A stretch of DNA of 64,000 nucleotides from assembly GCF_009725995.1 (NCBI RefSeq), contig NZ_RCNS01000003.1:682001-746000 (forward strand), in the 5' to 3' direction. Each line of letters starts with the position of its first letter. The first letter of the stretch is position 1. The position numbers and the translations under genes are program-made. The DNA comes from Zobellia laminariae. GTDB lineage: Bacteria > Bacteroidota > Bacteroidia > Flavobacteriales > Flavobacteriaceae. The notes under the pieces are model-generated. The model was not told the DNA's origin, did not search any database, and saw only the letters and a list, made by a program, of their open reading frames with translations. Of this stretch, positions 27,409-37,300 are shown piece after piece.

Positions 27409-28461
27409 ATGAAAACTATTTTATTGATTGAGGATGACAGAGCGCTGCGGGAAAACACCGAGGAACTTCTGGAGCTTTCCAACTATAACGTAATTACCGC
27501 TCCAAATGGTAAAGTGGGTATTCAACTAGGTATAGAAAAATTACCGGATATCATTATTTGCGATATTATGATGCCAGAAGTAGACGGTTATGGCGTTCTA
27601 AAAAACCTGTCTTCCGATGAAAGAACCAAGCACATTCCATTTATATTCTTATCTGCAATAACGGAGCATAAGGAAATTAGAAAAGGAATGGATTTGGGTG
27701 CTGACGATTATTTGACCAAACCTTTTGAGGAAGATGACTTGATAAGTGCCGTAGAAAGTAGGTTGGCAAAGGCTAAACTATTAGGTGGTATGATTGGCGA
27801 TGGAACTTTAAAGCCAGAAGCTTCCGAAGAAGAGATGCGTACCCTAGAGGAACTAAAAGCCTTTTTTAACCAAAATGGAGAGGTTTCAAGCTTTGGCATA
27901 GGAAATACTATTTTTAAAGAAGGTTCCCGATCAGACGCCATATACCTTGTTTTAAAAGGCCTTATAAAAGGGCATACCATGGATGAAGATGGCAAAGAAT
28001 TAATTACTTCCTTATACCACGCCGATGATTTTTTGGGATTCACTTCTTTTGTGAGTCAGATTCCCTATCAAGAATCCGCTACCGTTATTGAAGATGTTGA
28101 GCTAGCCGCTATTTCTAATCAAAATCTACAGGAAATTTTGAAAAAAAACAATAGTATTTCCTTACAACTTATGGAACTTCTTTCCCAAAATATTACCGAA
28201 ATAAAAGCGCAATTATTTCAAATGGCCTACAGTTCCGTTCGGAGAAAAACGGCCCAAACGCTCATACAGTTTGCCCAGGTAATGAAAACAAATACTGAAG
28301 GTTCTATCAAAATTTCTAGAAGTGATTTGGCCAGTGTAGCAGGCATTGCTACAGAAAGTCTAATCAGAACACTATCAGGTTTTAAAAAGGAGGGGCTTAT
28401 TGAAATTGAGGGACGGAATATTAAAATAAAAGAATTAAAAGCACTTCAATATGTAAATTAG
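27409..28461 (+). CDS. Response regulator: receiver fused to a Crp/Fnr-type transcription factor (second copy)
   Basis: A 350-residue paralogue of 17036-18103. The receiver has D9/D10, phospho-acceptor D52 (CDIMMPEVDGYG) and K in DDYLTKP. The cNMP-binding-like barrel covers about 150-265 and the HTH_Crp about 285-345, with recognition helix GIATESLIRTLSGF, keeping the E and R pair used by FNR/CRP to read TGA. The cNMP pocket lacks an obvious phosphate-binding RxA motif, so control is presumably by phosphorylation. Partner of the kinase 5 bp upstream. Both regulators probably recognise the same boxes. Confidence 0.93.
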   Translation: MKTILLIEDDRALRENTEELLELSNYNVITAPNGKVGIQLGIEKLPDIIICDIMMPEVDGYGVLKNLSSDERTKHIPFIFLSAITEHKEIRKGMDLGADDYLTKPFEEDDLISAVESRLAKAKLLGGMIGDGTLKPEASEEEMRTLEELKAFFNQNGEVSSFGIGNTIFKEGSRSDAIYLVLKGLIKGHTMDEDGKELITSLYHADDFLGFTSFVSQIPYQESATVIEDVELAAISNQNLQEILKKNNSISLQLMELLSQNITEIKAQLFQMAYSSVRRKTAQTLIQFAQVMKTNTEGSIKISRSDLASVAGIATESLIRTLSGFKKEGLIEIEGRNIKIKELKALQYVN

Positions 28462-28496
28462 GAATTGCTCCGTTTTTGTATCAAAAAAATGAGGCA

Positions 28497-28539
28497 TGAT
28501 AAATATCATATTTTATATATTGACACAACTCTATCTTTG
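28497..28539 (+). promoter_or_regulatory. TGAY-N4-RTCA operator and -7 box of the first universal stress protein
   Basis: Perfect palindrome tgataaatatca (28497-28508), 23-bp spacer, TATCTTTG (28532-28539). The start at 28557 leaves a leader of roughly 10-15 nt. Confidence 0.85.
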
Positions 28540-28556
28540 GTTTGTAGCTTAATCTA

Positions 28557-29393
28557 ATGCAAACTATACTCATACCTACAGACTTTTCTCATAATTCTTG
28601 GAACGCACTTGCTTATGCAGTTAAATTGTTCAAGGACGTGCCTTGTAATTTTTATATTCTTCATGTAGGTGCTTTAAGCCAATCTTCCGTAAAAGGTAAT
28701 TCGTTTTCGTTACCTATGGGTAAAATAACTTCTTCCGTAAAGGAGAAGTTAGAAGATGTATTTCAAAGAATAAAACAATTGCCCATTAACAAAGCGCACC
28801 ACTTTGTTTCACTACAAGATTATGGTAATCTAGTTAGTATTTTACGTAAGACCGTAGAAGAAAAAAAAATAGATCTTATTGTTATGGGGACCAAGGGTGC
28901 ATCTGGCATTCAAGAATCCATAATTGGAAGCAATACGGGAGATGTTATAACTAAAGTACACTGCAACCTTTTGGTTGTTCCGGAGAATGCAAAATTTAAT
29001 AGTCCTAAAGAAATAGCTTTTCCCACAGACTATAATATTTTTTATTCTCATACTATTTTAAAAACCGTGTCTAAAATACTTCATATGTGCAAGGCCAATT
29101 TACAGGTCATTCACGTATCTAATATAAAAAAAGAGCTCAACGCCACACAAAAAACAAATAAGACTTATCTACAAGATTATCTAGAAGAACTTTTCGCAAA
29201 ATCTCATAGTTTTCATACCTTAAAAGATAAAAATGTAAAGACTGCCATAGATACATTCACTAAAACTGGAAATATCGATATGGTAATCATGGTTGCCAAA
29301 AACCTTAACTTTCTGCAACAATTGTTGTTTGATTCTACTATAGAAAAATTAAGTTTCCATACTACGCTGCCCTTGCTGGTATTACATGAATAA
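28557..29393 (+). CDS. Universal stress protein, tandem UspA domains
   Basis: A 278-residue protein with two UspA folds in tandem. The first half starts with ILIPTDFSHNSWNAL and ends with the ATP-binding motif G-2x-G-9x-G-S (GTKGASGIQESIIGSNT), typical of nucleotide-binding Usps. The second half, beginning EIAFPTDYN near residue 156, lacks that motif and looks degenerate. Cytoplasmic. First of a cluster of five related genes or remnants, each resembling the others end to end, so the cluster grew by local duplication. Own promoter with operator. Confidence 0.93.
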   Translation: MQTILIPTDFSHNSWNALAYAVKLFKDVPCNFYILHVGALSQSSVKGNSFSLPMGKITSSVKEKLEDVFQRIKQLPINKAHHFVSLQDYGNLVSILRKTVEEKKIDLIVMGTKGASGIQESIIGSNTGDVITKVHCNLLVVPENAKFNSPKEIAFPTDYNIFYSHTILKTVSKILHMCKANLQVIHVSNIKKELNATQKTNKTYLQDYLEELFAKSHSFHTLKDKNVKTAIDTFTKTGNIDMVIMVAKNLNFLQQLLFDSTIEKLSFHTTLPLLVLHE

Positions 29394-29523
29394 CCTTTTT
29401 TCCTTCATCTCATTTAAAACCTTAGCCTTAACACGTCAATTATAGACATTAGGGTACAAACACTTACTTTCTTAATTACTTCTCGCTCCTTTAATTTTTG
29501 TAGTAAAGTTTAACTACTACGAC

Positions 29524-29566
29524 TGATATAAATCATAGGTTTTGTGTTTATACAGGACTACTTTAG
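29524..29566 (+). promoter_or_regulatory. TGAY-N4-RTCA operator of the second universal stress protein
   Basis: Palindrome tgatataaatca (29524-29535), 23-bp spacer, TACTTTAG (29559-29566), a one-mismatch -7 box; start at 29591. Confidence 0.75.
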
Positions 29567-29590
29567 AGTAGACTTCTAAACAACTGACAA

Positions 29591-30433
29591 ATGAGAACTG
29601 TATTAATTCCTACCGATTTTTCAGACAATGCAATGCACGCAATAAACTATGCATTGAATCTCTATAAATGCGAACACACTACTTTTTATTTTCTTCACGC
29701 CTATGCAGATGAAGTTTACGGACCATTTAAAAAAAGCGGAGTATCTATTAACGCAACTGAAAAAATTGTAAAAAATAAAACGGAAGAAGCCCTTAAAAAA
29801 CTAATCTTAGAAGTCAAGAATAAAACCCATAACCCAAAACATTCTTATGAATCAGTGTCTTCTTTTGAGTCTTTGGTAGATTCTGTTAATGATTTTGTCA
29901 ACCAGGCCAATATAGATTTGGTTGTTATGGGCACCCAAGGTCAAAAGGCTGATAAGAAAATTACTTTTGGAAGCCATACCGTACAGATATTCAAATATGT
30001 GAAATGTCCTGTTTTGGCTATTCCACAAAACTATACATACCAACAACCTAAAAAAATATTGTTTCCAACAGATTACATGCTGCCTTACAAAAGACGAGAA
30101 TTGCGCCTTTTAAACGATATAGCGGCCGAATATAAATCTGAAATACATTGTCTTTACATCTCAGATTTTGAGGATTTGAGTTATAGACAGCTAGACAATA
30201 AGCGATTTTTAGAAGAAACCTTACCTAATTCCTACCCTTATTTTGAAAGAACGCCCGTAAAAAATAAAGCTGAAACAATAATAGAATACATCTCGCAGAA
30301 CGAAATGAATCTATTGGTGATGGTAAACGCTAGACATTCGTTTTTGGAAGATATGTTATATAGATCTACTGTAGATGATTTAGGTCTGGATTTAAAACTG
30401 CCGTTTTTGGTAATGCAGAATTTACCGCGGTAA
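29591..30433 (+). CDS. Universal stress protein, tandem UspA domains
   Basis: A 280-residue tandem UspA protein. The first domain begins VLIPTDFSDNAMHAI and carries GTQGQKADKKITFGSHT (G-2x-G-9x-G-S), then CPVLAIP. The second domain begins ILFPTDYMLPYK and lacks the nucleotide motif. It is followed 18 bp later by the split Usp gene, probably in one transcript. Confidence 0.93.
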   Translation: MRTVLIPTDFSDNAMHAINYALNLYKCEHTTFYFLHAYADEVYGPFKKSGVSINATEKIVKNKTEEALKKLILEVKNKTHNPKHSYESVSSFESLVDSVNDFVNQANIDLVVMGTQGQKADKKITFGSHTVQIFKYVKCPVLAIPQNYTYQQPKKILFPTDYMLPYKRRELRLLNDIAAEYKSEIHCLYISDFEDLSYRQLDNKRFLEETLPNSYPYFERTPVKNKAETIIEYISQNEMNLLVMVNARHSFLEDMLYRSTVDDLGLDLKLPFLVMQNLPR

Positions 30434-30451
30434 AACCAAAAATGTGAGATT

Positions 30452-31300
30452 ATGAAAAGAATCCTATTACCCACAGATTTTTCAAATAATGCCTGGAATG
30501 CCCTATTTACGGCCGTAAAGGTTTATGCCAATGTAGAATGCCAATTTTATTTACTGCATGCCTATGAGCCCAATGCGTTAAATTTACTTGGCCGAAAAAA
30601 CGAAAAACGTCTTGGAGTCATCTACAATTCATTAGCAGAATATTCAACACAAGAATTGAGGAAGATTTTGGATTATTTACATAAAAATCACAACAATCCA
30701 AACCATAGTTTTGAGTGTATTTCAAAATCTCGAGTTTTAGAGGAAGCTATTCAAGAAATTATACCCACCAAGGATATTGATATTGTTGTGATGGGAACTC
30801 AAGGAGCAACGGGTGCCAAGGAGGTTTTCATGGGAAGTAATACGGTAAAAGTTCTTAAAAAAATAAAAAACTAACCTATTTTGGTAGTCCCCTCCGAATA
30901 TAATTTTCAGCATCTGAAAACACTGATCTTCCCCACCAATTATACGCAAACTTATAAAGAACATCAACTTTCAGCTCTAACAGAATTGGTTAAAATTTGG
31001 AATACTAAAATACAGATATTACACGTGACGGCAGAATTTGACCTGAACGATATACAAAATGAAAATCGGGAAGTTTTAAAGAATTATTTTTCAACTTTGG
31101 ATTATTCCTTTTACGATGCTGAATTTGAAGAAGGCATATCCCATAGTATTGAAAACTATTTATCCGAAAACATGGTGGACTTAATGGCGGTGATACGTTA
31201 CGAACATACATCTTGGGAAAAAATTATTAGGGAGCCAGTCATAAAAAAGTTAGCTTTTCATACTAAAATACCGGTTTTGATGCTTCCAGAGCACGTATAA
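30452..31300 (+). pseudogene. Universal stress protein gene split by an in-frame stop
   Basis: The reading frame 30452-30871 encodes the first UspA domain (ILLPTDFSNNAWNAL through GTQGATGAKEVFMGSNT). A TAA at 30872-30874 falls exactly where paralogues have the KCP-I-x-VP junction. The same frame then continues without shift to 31300 and encodes the second UspA domain (LVVPSEYNF, LIFPTNY). Either the gene is recently inactivated, or two half-proteins are made; a TTG at 30881 could restart. The nucleotide-binding half is intact, so a single-domain Usp may still function. Confidence 0.8.
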
Positions 31301-31418
31301 AATGTAACAGAACTTTATAAAACATAGCCTATAGGTTAAGAATAAATGATTTTAATAATCAATTCTAGCCATAGATTTTTGATAAGCTGACTGAGGTAAA
31401 AGTAATAAGATTAACTTT

Positions 31419-31745
31419 TCATCCTCTTTTTTGTTTTTCTCCTTGCCAAGTTATTGGCGGATAGGGTTTTCTTCCCCTTGCTTGATAAATTGGGAAAAAT
31501 TCCTTTCTATTGGCAGCTGCTTTTTTTGAAAATTGATTCGTATGGCTTTGAATAGGATGACCTATCCTATTCAATTCCTTTTTTACTTGATCAAATGCCT
31601 TCTGGTTATTGTATAGAAAACCAATGACACCTTGCTCTATATCAACATCAATAATTCTAATGTTCAATATACGGCTCAAATTACGCACCACAACATCTTT
31701 ACTGGCGTTGGAATCCAAATTTTTAAGAGTTGCTAGAGCTTTCAT
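31419..31745 (-). CDS. Small protein with HMA-like N-terminal fold
   Basis: A 108-residue protein. Residues 1-66 follow the beta-alpha-beta-beta-alpha-beta pattern of heavy-metal-associated-type domains (SKDVVVRNLSRILNIRIIDVDIEQGVIGFLY, then FDQVKKELNRIGHPI), but the metal-binding CxxC is missing. The C-terminal tail is basic and proline-rich. Function is unknown. It lies within the Usp cluster on the opposite strand and has its own regulon operator. Confidence 0.6.
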   Translation of the reverse strand: MKALATLKNLDSNASKDVVVRNLSRILNIRIIDVDIEQGVIGFLYNNQKAFDQVKKELNRIGHPIQSHTNQFSKKAAANRKEFFPIYQARGRKPYPPITWQGEKQKRG

Positions 31746-31761
31746 AGTTTCTGAATTTTGG

Positions 31762-31804
31762 GTAATATAAATTAAAGCATGTATGCAAAAAATGATTTAT
31801 ATCA
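31762..31804 (-). promoter_or_regulatory. TGAY-N4-RTCA operator of the HMA-like gene
   Basis: Palindrome tgatttatatca (31793-31804), 23 bp, TATATTAC on the minus strand (31769-31762), a weak -7 box ahead of the start at 31745. Confidence 0.65.
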
Positions 31805-31919
31805 GTTCAATAGAAAAAGTGTTGTATTATTTCATATTTCCATTCTTAAATCCCGTTTGATTCTTTATTGGAATTTCTTTTCTCCCCTCAGTTTTCAAAA
31901 GCTTGTTTCCGTTACCGTA

Positions 31920-31962
31920 TGATATTTATCATTGGCAGAAAATCAAATGCAGATGATTATTA
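31920..31962 (+). promoter_or_regulatory. TGAY-N4-RTCA operator with a decayed -7 box
   Basis: Palindrome tgatatttatca (31920-31931) is intact. At the standard 23-bp distance the sequence is GATTATTA (31955-31962), a poor -7 box. It precedes a universal stress pseudogene, consistent with relaxed selection. Confidence 0.6.
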
Positions 31963-31987
31963 GAATACCATACATAAAACCAAAACA

Positions 31988-32813
31988 ATGAAAAACATAC
32001 TGATACTTACTGATTTTTCCGACAACGCCTGGAACGCCATTGAATACGGTATTACCTTTTTCAAAAAAACAAAATGTACGTTTCATATCATACATATAAA
32101 TCCTATTGCCTCGTTTTCAGACGGTGAAGTGGCCATGTATGCATCACAAGAAATTTTTAGGGAAAATTTAATAGAAGAAAGCTTAGAGAAACTTCAAAAA
32201 TTACTTGAAAAAATAGAACGTCTGCCATTGAATACACAACATACCTTTTATACCTCGGCTTTTTATGGATTTTTTACAGACTATATCAAGGAAGAAGTAA
32301 AGGATAAGAACGTTTATTTTTTATTATGGAAACAAAAGGTGCAAGTGGCATAAAAGCCGTTTCCATGGGTAGCAACACAGGTAACGTAATAACAAAGGTT
32401 AAGTACCCCGTTTTGGCCGTACCCGAGAATGCGGAATATCATAGACCAAAAGAAATTGCTTTTCCTACGGATTAGTATTTAAGCTACGATATTAAAGTGT
32501 TAGAAAATATAAAAGAATTGGCATCATTAAACCACTCCACAATATGTTTTCTGTATCTCTCAAAAGGCAGGAGAAAAACTTACCCAAGAACAAACAAAAA
32601 ATCAAGAATTTTTCAGGAATAGAAAATAGTTTTCATACAATAACTGGAGAAAAACTTGAAGCGGCCGTACAATGTTTTACAAAATGTAGAAAGGTAGACA
32701 TGACTGTTATGGTTACAAAGAACCTAAACTTTTTGAAACGTATTCTTTTCAAACTCAAGGTGGAAAAACTAAGTTATCATATTACTATTCCATTTCTGGT
32801 CTTACATGAATAG
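31988..32813 (+). pseudogene. Decayed tandem universal stress protein gene
   Basis: The first part (31988-32353) starts like its paralogues (ILILTDFSDNAWNAI). A frameshift near the T6 run at 32317-32322 moves the frame, after which METKGASGIKAVSMGSNT and YPVLAVPENAEY are readable. A TAG at 32473-32475 interrupts IAFPTD, and another frameshift before 32544 leads to the last piece, ending IPFLVLHE at 32813. At least three lesions make it a pseudogene. It is closest to the 28557 gene (shared KEIAFPTD and PFLVLHE-type ends). Confidence 0.9.
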
Positions 32814-32938
32814 AATACTAAAGAGGAGTTTATTAGCAGTTACGCAGAACAACTTAATACTAAACATAACATTCAGTATATCTACAAATTAAATCATTTC
32901 ACTCAAATTTGTAACTAGAGAATCTAAACAGCTTAAGC

Positions 32939-32981
32939 TGATCATTATCATAGTTTTTTGAATCCTTTCCTTGTAGATTTA
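32939..32981 (+). promoter_or_regulatory. TGAY-N4-RTCA operator of the last universal stress protein
   Basis: Palindrome tgatcattatca (32939-32950), 23-bp spacer, TAGATTTA (32974-32981), start at 33005. Confidence 0.7.
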
Positions 32982-33004
32982 GAACTTAATTTAAACGCAA
33001 TGCC

Positions 33005-33841
33005 ATGAAACGAATTTTACTTCCTACTGATTTTTCAGACAACTCATTTGAAGCCATCCGTTATGCTTTGCTGGTATTTAAGGAGATAGAATGTACATTT
33101 TTTCTTTTGCATACCTATACTCCCCCCGTATATCAAACGGAATATCTCATAGGCAGTTCCGGTCAAATTGGTTTGGGCGATGTAATGCGTAAAACCTCCC
33201 AAACACAGTTAGAACAATTACAAAGCCGTTTGGAAAAGGAATACAAAAACCCTAAGCATACTTTTATAGTCCATACAGCTTTCAACACCCTATTAGGTGA
33301 AGTTTCAGATACTATAGAAAAAGAAAATATAGACTTAGTGGTTATGGGTACTAAAGGTGCTACGGGAGCTACGGAAATACTTTTTGGCACCAATACCGTT
33401 CACGTAATTAAAAAAGCCAAATGCCCAGTAATAGCAGTACCCCCAAAATTTAAGTATGAGGCTCCGAAGGAAATTTTATTTCCCACAGATTTTGAAATTG
33501 AATACAAAAAAGAAAAATTAGAAGTCCTTTTAACAATTGCCGAAAAATATCAATCTAGGATTAACATCATGCACGTTCGTACAGGTTTAAATCTTACAAA
33601 TACACAGAAAAAAAACAAAAAGCAACTTGAAGAACTTTTAAATAACAGGAGCCTTTTTCATGATATACCAGACAATACAATTACAGATGCGGTCAATGAA
33701 TTTCAACTCAAGCAAAGAATAAACCTATTGGTCATGGTACAAAACAAACATACTTTTTTGGAACGTCTTTTTATAGAGCCGGTCATTAAGAAAATTGGGT
33801 TTCATATTACGGTGCCCTTCATGGTCATTCCCCAAACATAG
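33005..33841 (+). CDS. Universal stress protein, tandem UspA domains
   Basis: A 278-residue tandem UspA protein. First domain ILLPTDFSDNSFEAI with the nucleotide motif GTKGATGATEILFGTNT (G-2x-G-9x-G-T) and CPVIAVP; second domain EILFPTDFE without the motif. Monocistronic with its own operator; the third intact Usp in the cluster. Confidence 0.93.
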   Translation: MKRILLPTDFSDNSFEAIRYALLVFKEIECTFFLLHTYTPPVYQTEYLIGSSGQIGLGDVMRKTSQTQLEQLQSRLEKEYKNPKHTFIVHTAFNTLLGEVSDTIEKENIDLVVMGTKGATGATEILFGTNTVHVIKKAKCPVIAVPPKFKYEAPKEILFPTDFEIEYKKEKLEVLLTIAEKYQSRINIMHVRTGLNLTNTQKKNKKQLEELLNNRSLFHDIPDNTITDAVNEFQLKQRINLLVMVQNKHTFLERLFIEPVIKKIGFHITVPFMVIPQT

Positions 33842-34232
33842 TTTTAAGAAAAGCTTATGAAATCCATAACCTGTCAGGATATTTCAAAACTTGGCTTGAT
33901 TTAGAACCTTCTCAAAATAAAATCGGGCATTAGAACACACCTTTAAATTTTTAAGCCATAAACCATTTTATTTAAAGGTGTTATGACTAAAGAAAGAATT
34001 TTATCGGAATAAAATGATGAAAGGTGAGATTATTAAAAGCCTTCTCTACATGAAAATTTAACTAGGATTAAAACCCCATAGGTAAGCCTAAGTTTTTTTT
34101 AGTTTTATTTTTTATGTAACAAGGGTTACTTACGGCTGATTGCCAGACATATAACTTTGCCTTGAGTTAGTAATCCCAAAATATAATTACTTATTTATTT
34201 TTTCCAGATTCCCCCAAGTAAGCTTAACAATA
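33842..34232. other. Intergenic stretch with no gene recognised
   Basis: About 390 AT-rich bases with several stop codons in all frames. I see no gene, tRNA or clear terminator. The next operator begins at 34233. Confidence 0.5.
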
Positions 34233-34275
34233 TGACACCAGTCATATTTTAAGACTTTCAAGGTATTTAATTTTG
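34233..34275 (+). promoter_or_regulatory. TGAY-N4-RTCA operator and -7 box of the propeller/cytochrome operon
   Basis: Palindrome tgacaccagtca (34233-34244), 23-bp spacer, TAATTTTG (34268-34275). It is the last regulon box found, 67 bp before the preferred start at 34343. Confidence 0.8.
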
Positions 34276-34342
34276 AATTTCTATTGACTTGGATTTATAG
34301 TAAAATTGATTGCTTCCATTTTTTTACAAATTGCTGATTATA

Positions 34343-37300
34343 ATGAAGTTTTCCCTAAAAAATACTTACTTAAGTAGTCTAAAATGGATTCTGGCCTTAT
34401 TTTTAAGTCTTTTTATTGGATTGTTTTTCAGTCCCTTACAGGCACAAATAGATTTTACAAAAAGTAATTTAAACTTCAATGGGTTTGGGTCAGCCCCTAT
34501 AACCACATCCTTAACTTTTGGACCTGACGGTCGCTTATATGTATTAGAATATCCGGGGACAATTTATGCCTTAACCATAGAGAGAAATGCCTCTGATGAT
34601 TATGTAGTAATTGCAAAGGAAGCTATTACCGGAGTTAAAAGTATACCAAATCATGATGACGATGGCACTTCATGTAGTGGGCCTTCAGGAAGTTGTAATA
34701 GTAGAGAGTCAACTGGTTTAGCAGTTTCCGGTACAGCTAAAAATCCTATCCTATACGTAACTTCTAGTGATTTTCGGGTAGGCTCGGGTTCTAATGGTGG
34801 TTTTGGAGATGTAAATCTTGATACCAACTCTGGAGTAATTACTCAACTTACATGGAATGGTAGCACATGGGATATTGTAGATTTGGTAAGGGGATTGCCA
34901 CGTTCCGAAGAAAACCATGCGACCAACGGACTTGAGTTTACCACAATTAATGGTAACGACTACCTTATTGTTGCACAAGGTGGACACGCAAATGGCGGTG
35001 CACCATCTGCCAACTTCAGCTATTTATGTGAATATGCTTTGTCGGGAGCTATACTTTCAGTCAACTTAACCGCTTTAGAAAAAATGCCCGTTCTAAATGA
35101 TAATGGAAGAAATTATGTCTATAATTTACCAACATTAGATGATCCTACCCGCGCAAATGTAAATGGTATAATTGACCCTAATAATTCCTCCTATAACGGT
35201 GTGGATATAAACGATCCTTGGGGTGGTAATGATGGTCTTAACCAAGCAATTGTTGTTCCTGGAGGTCCTGTGCAGATATTTTCGCCAGGCTATCGTAATC
35301 CATATGATTTAGTTGTCACGGAAAGTGGTGCTGTTTACACTACCGATAACGGAGCAAATGGCGGTTGGGGCGGTCTTCCTGTAAACGAGGGGAACGCAAC
35401 GGTAACAAACGCTTATGATGCAAATGAGTCAGGGAGTGACTCCACCTCAGCTGCTGATGACGGTGAGTTCATGAACAATACCGATCATTTACAACTGATA
35501 ACTACAAATAAAGACAAATATAACTTTGGGAGCTTTTATGGAGGTCACCCTAATCCAATAAGAGCTAACCCCACAGGTGCCGGTCTATACACAGCTCCCG
35601 CAAACCTTGGAACTGTTGGCGCTGTATTCCGTACGCAAAAATATGATCCAAATGGTTCAACTCCAGGCTCTACAACTAATGCAAATATTGCATTACCGGG
35701 AAACTGGCCACCCGTTCAAACGGCAAATAGTGTTGAGGGTGACTGGCGTGGGCCAGGAATCCCAAATCCTGATGGGCCAGATGATGACCCTATTACAACA
35801 TGGGGTACAAATACCAATGGAATTGATGAGTATACCGCCTCCAATTTTAGAGGTGCCATGAAAGGAAATCTTCTTGCTGGTTCTAGTCGCGGGATTTTGT
35901 GTAGGGTAGAGCTTAAGGCCGATGGTACTTTAAAAAATTTTACACCTGAATTTTTAGGTGGCATTGGCGGTAATGCACTTGGGGTAACTTGTAATAGTGA
36001 TTCTGAAATATTTCCTGGCACCATTTGGGCAGGAACCCTAAATGGGAAAATTGTGGTTTTTGAGCCTATGGAAGGAGAAGCGTTGACTTTTCCTTTTAGA
36101 ATTAATTCAGGTGGGCCCGAAGTAAGCCATGAAGGAAATCTTTTTCACGCAGATGATTATTTTTTTAACGGACAGAGTTATACTAATTCTAGCGTTAAAA
36201 TACCAGAGTTATACCAAACAGAACGTTTTGATTCAAAAAATAATCTTGATTATAAAATTCCCGTTCCAAATGGAAATTACGAAGTAGTACTACATTTTGC
36301 CGAAATTTATTGGGGTGCAACCGGTGGAGTTGCCGGGGGGATAGGGAAACGGGTTTTTGATGTAAATATTGAAGATGTATTGGTTTTAGATGATTATGAT
36401 ATTGTTGCTGATGTAGGTTCCGAGACACCAGTAGCAAAGACATTTTTGGTTACTGTATCTGACGGTGAACTTAATCTAAACTTTTCGGCATTGGCAAGTA
36501 CAGGTGGTGTAAACAGTCCTAAAGTTTCGGCCATTGAAATATTGACTGACTCAAATGAATCACCGGTCGCAATTGCCAGTGCAAGCCCAATGAACGGCAT
36601 TGGACCTTTAAATGTAGATTTTACCGGTGACAACTCAACTGATGATATAGAAGTAATTAGTTACATATGGGATTTTAAAGATGGTTCTACTTCTTCCCTC
36701 GCAAATCCCAAACATACGTTTACAACTTCCGGTATTTATGAAGTAGAATTGACTGTCCAAGATTCAGAAGAACTTACCAATTCAACCACCCTTACTATAA
36801 CCGTAGTTGATAACCAAAATCAGGATACAGTTAGAGGTATATATGCAAGTCCTGATAATGGCACAGCTCCATTAGAGGTGTCTTTTACCGTTTTAAACGA
36901 GGTAGATGATGTTGCAGCAACAAGTTATTTATGGGATTTTGGAGATGGTTCCAAATCTTCATCTATAATGGAACCAAGCCATGTCTTTAGTGAAAAAGGT
37001 ATATATGAAGTCTCTTTGACGATCATAGATGCGCAAGGCCTAAGTCATTCGCAGACTACAACCGTTACGGTTATAGACGAAAAAACAGAGGAAGAGAGTA
37101 TTGTTGGTATACTTATGAAAAATCCTGTCAAAGAGATGGCTCAAGTTCGCATAGTCGCAAATGGTACTGATATTGTCAAAGTCATTAAAATATATCTACA
37201 TGATTCCTCCGGGAGAATTGTAGGCATATATAATGCAAAAGATATAGTAGCCAACGGATTATATCAAATACCTATAGCCTTTTTGAGCACAGGTCAAATC

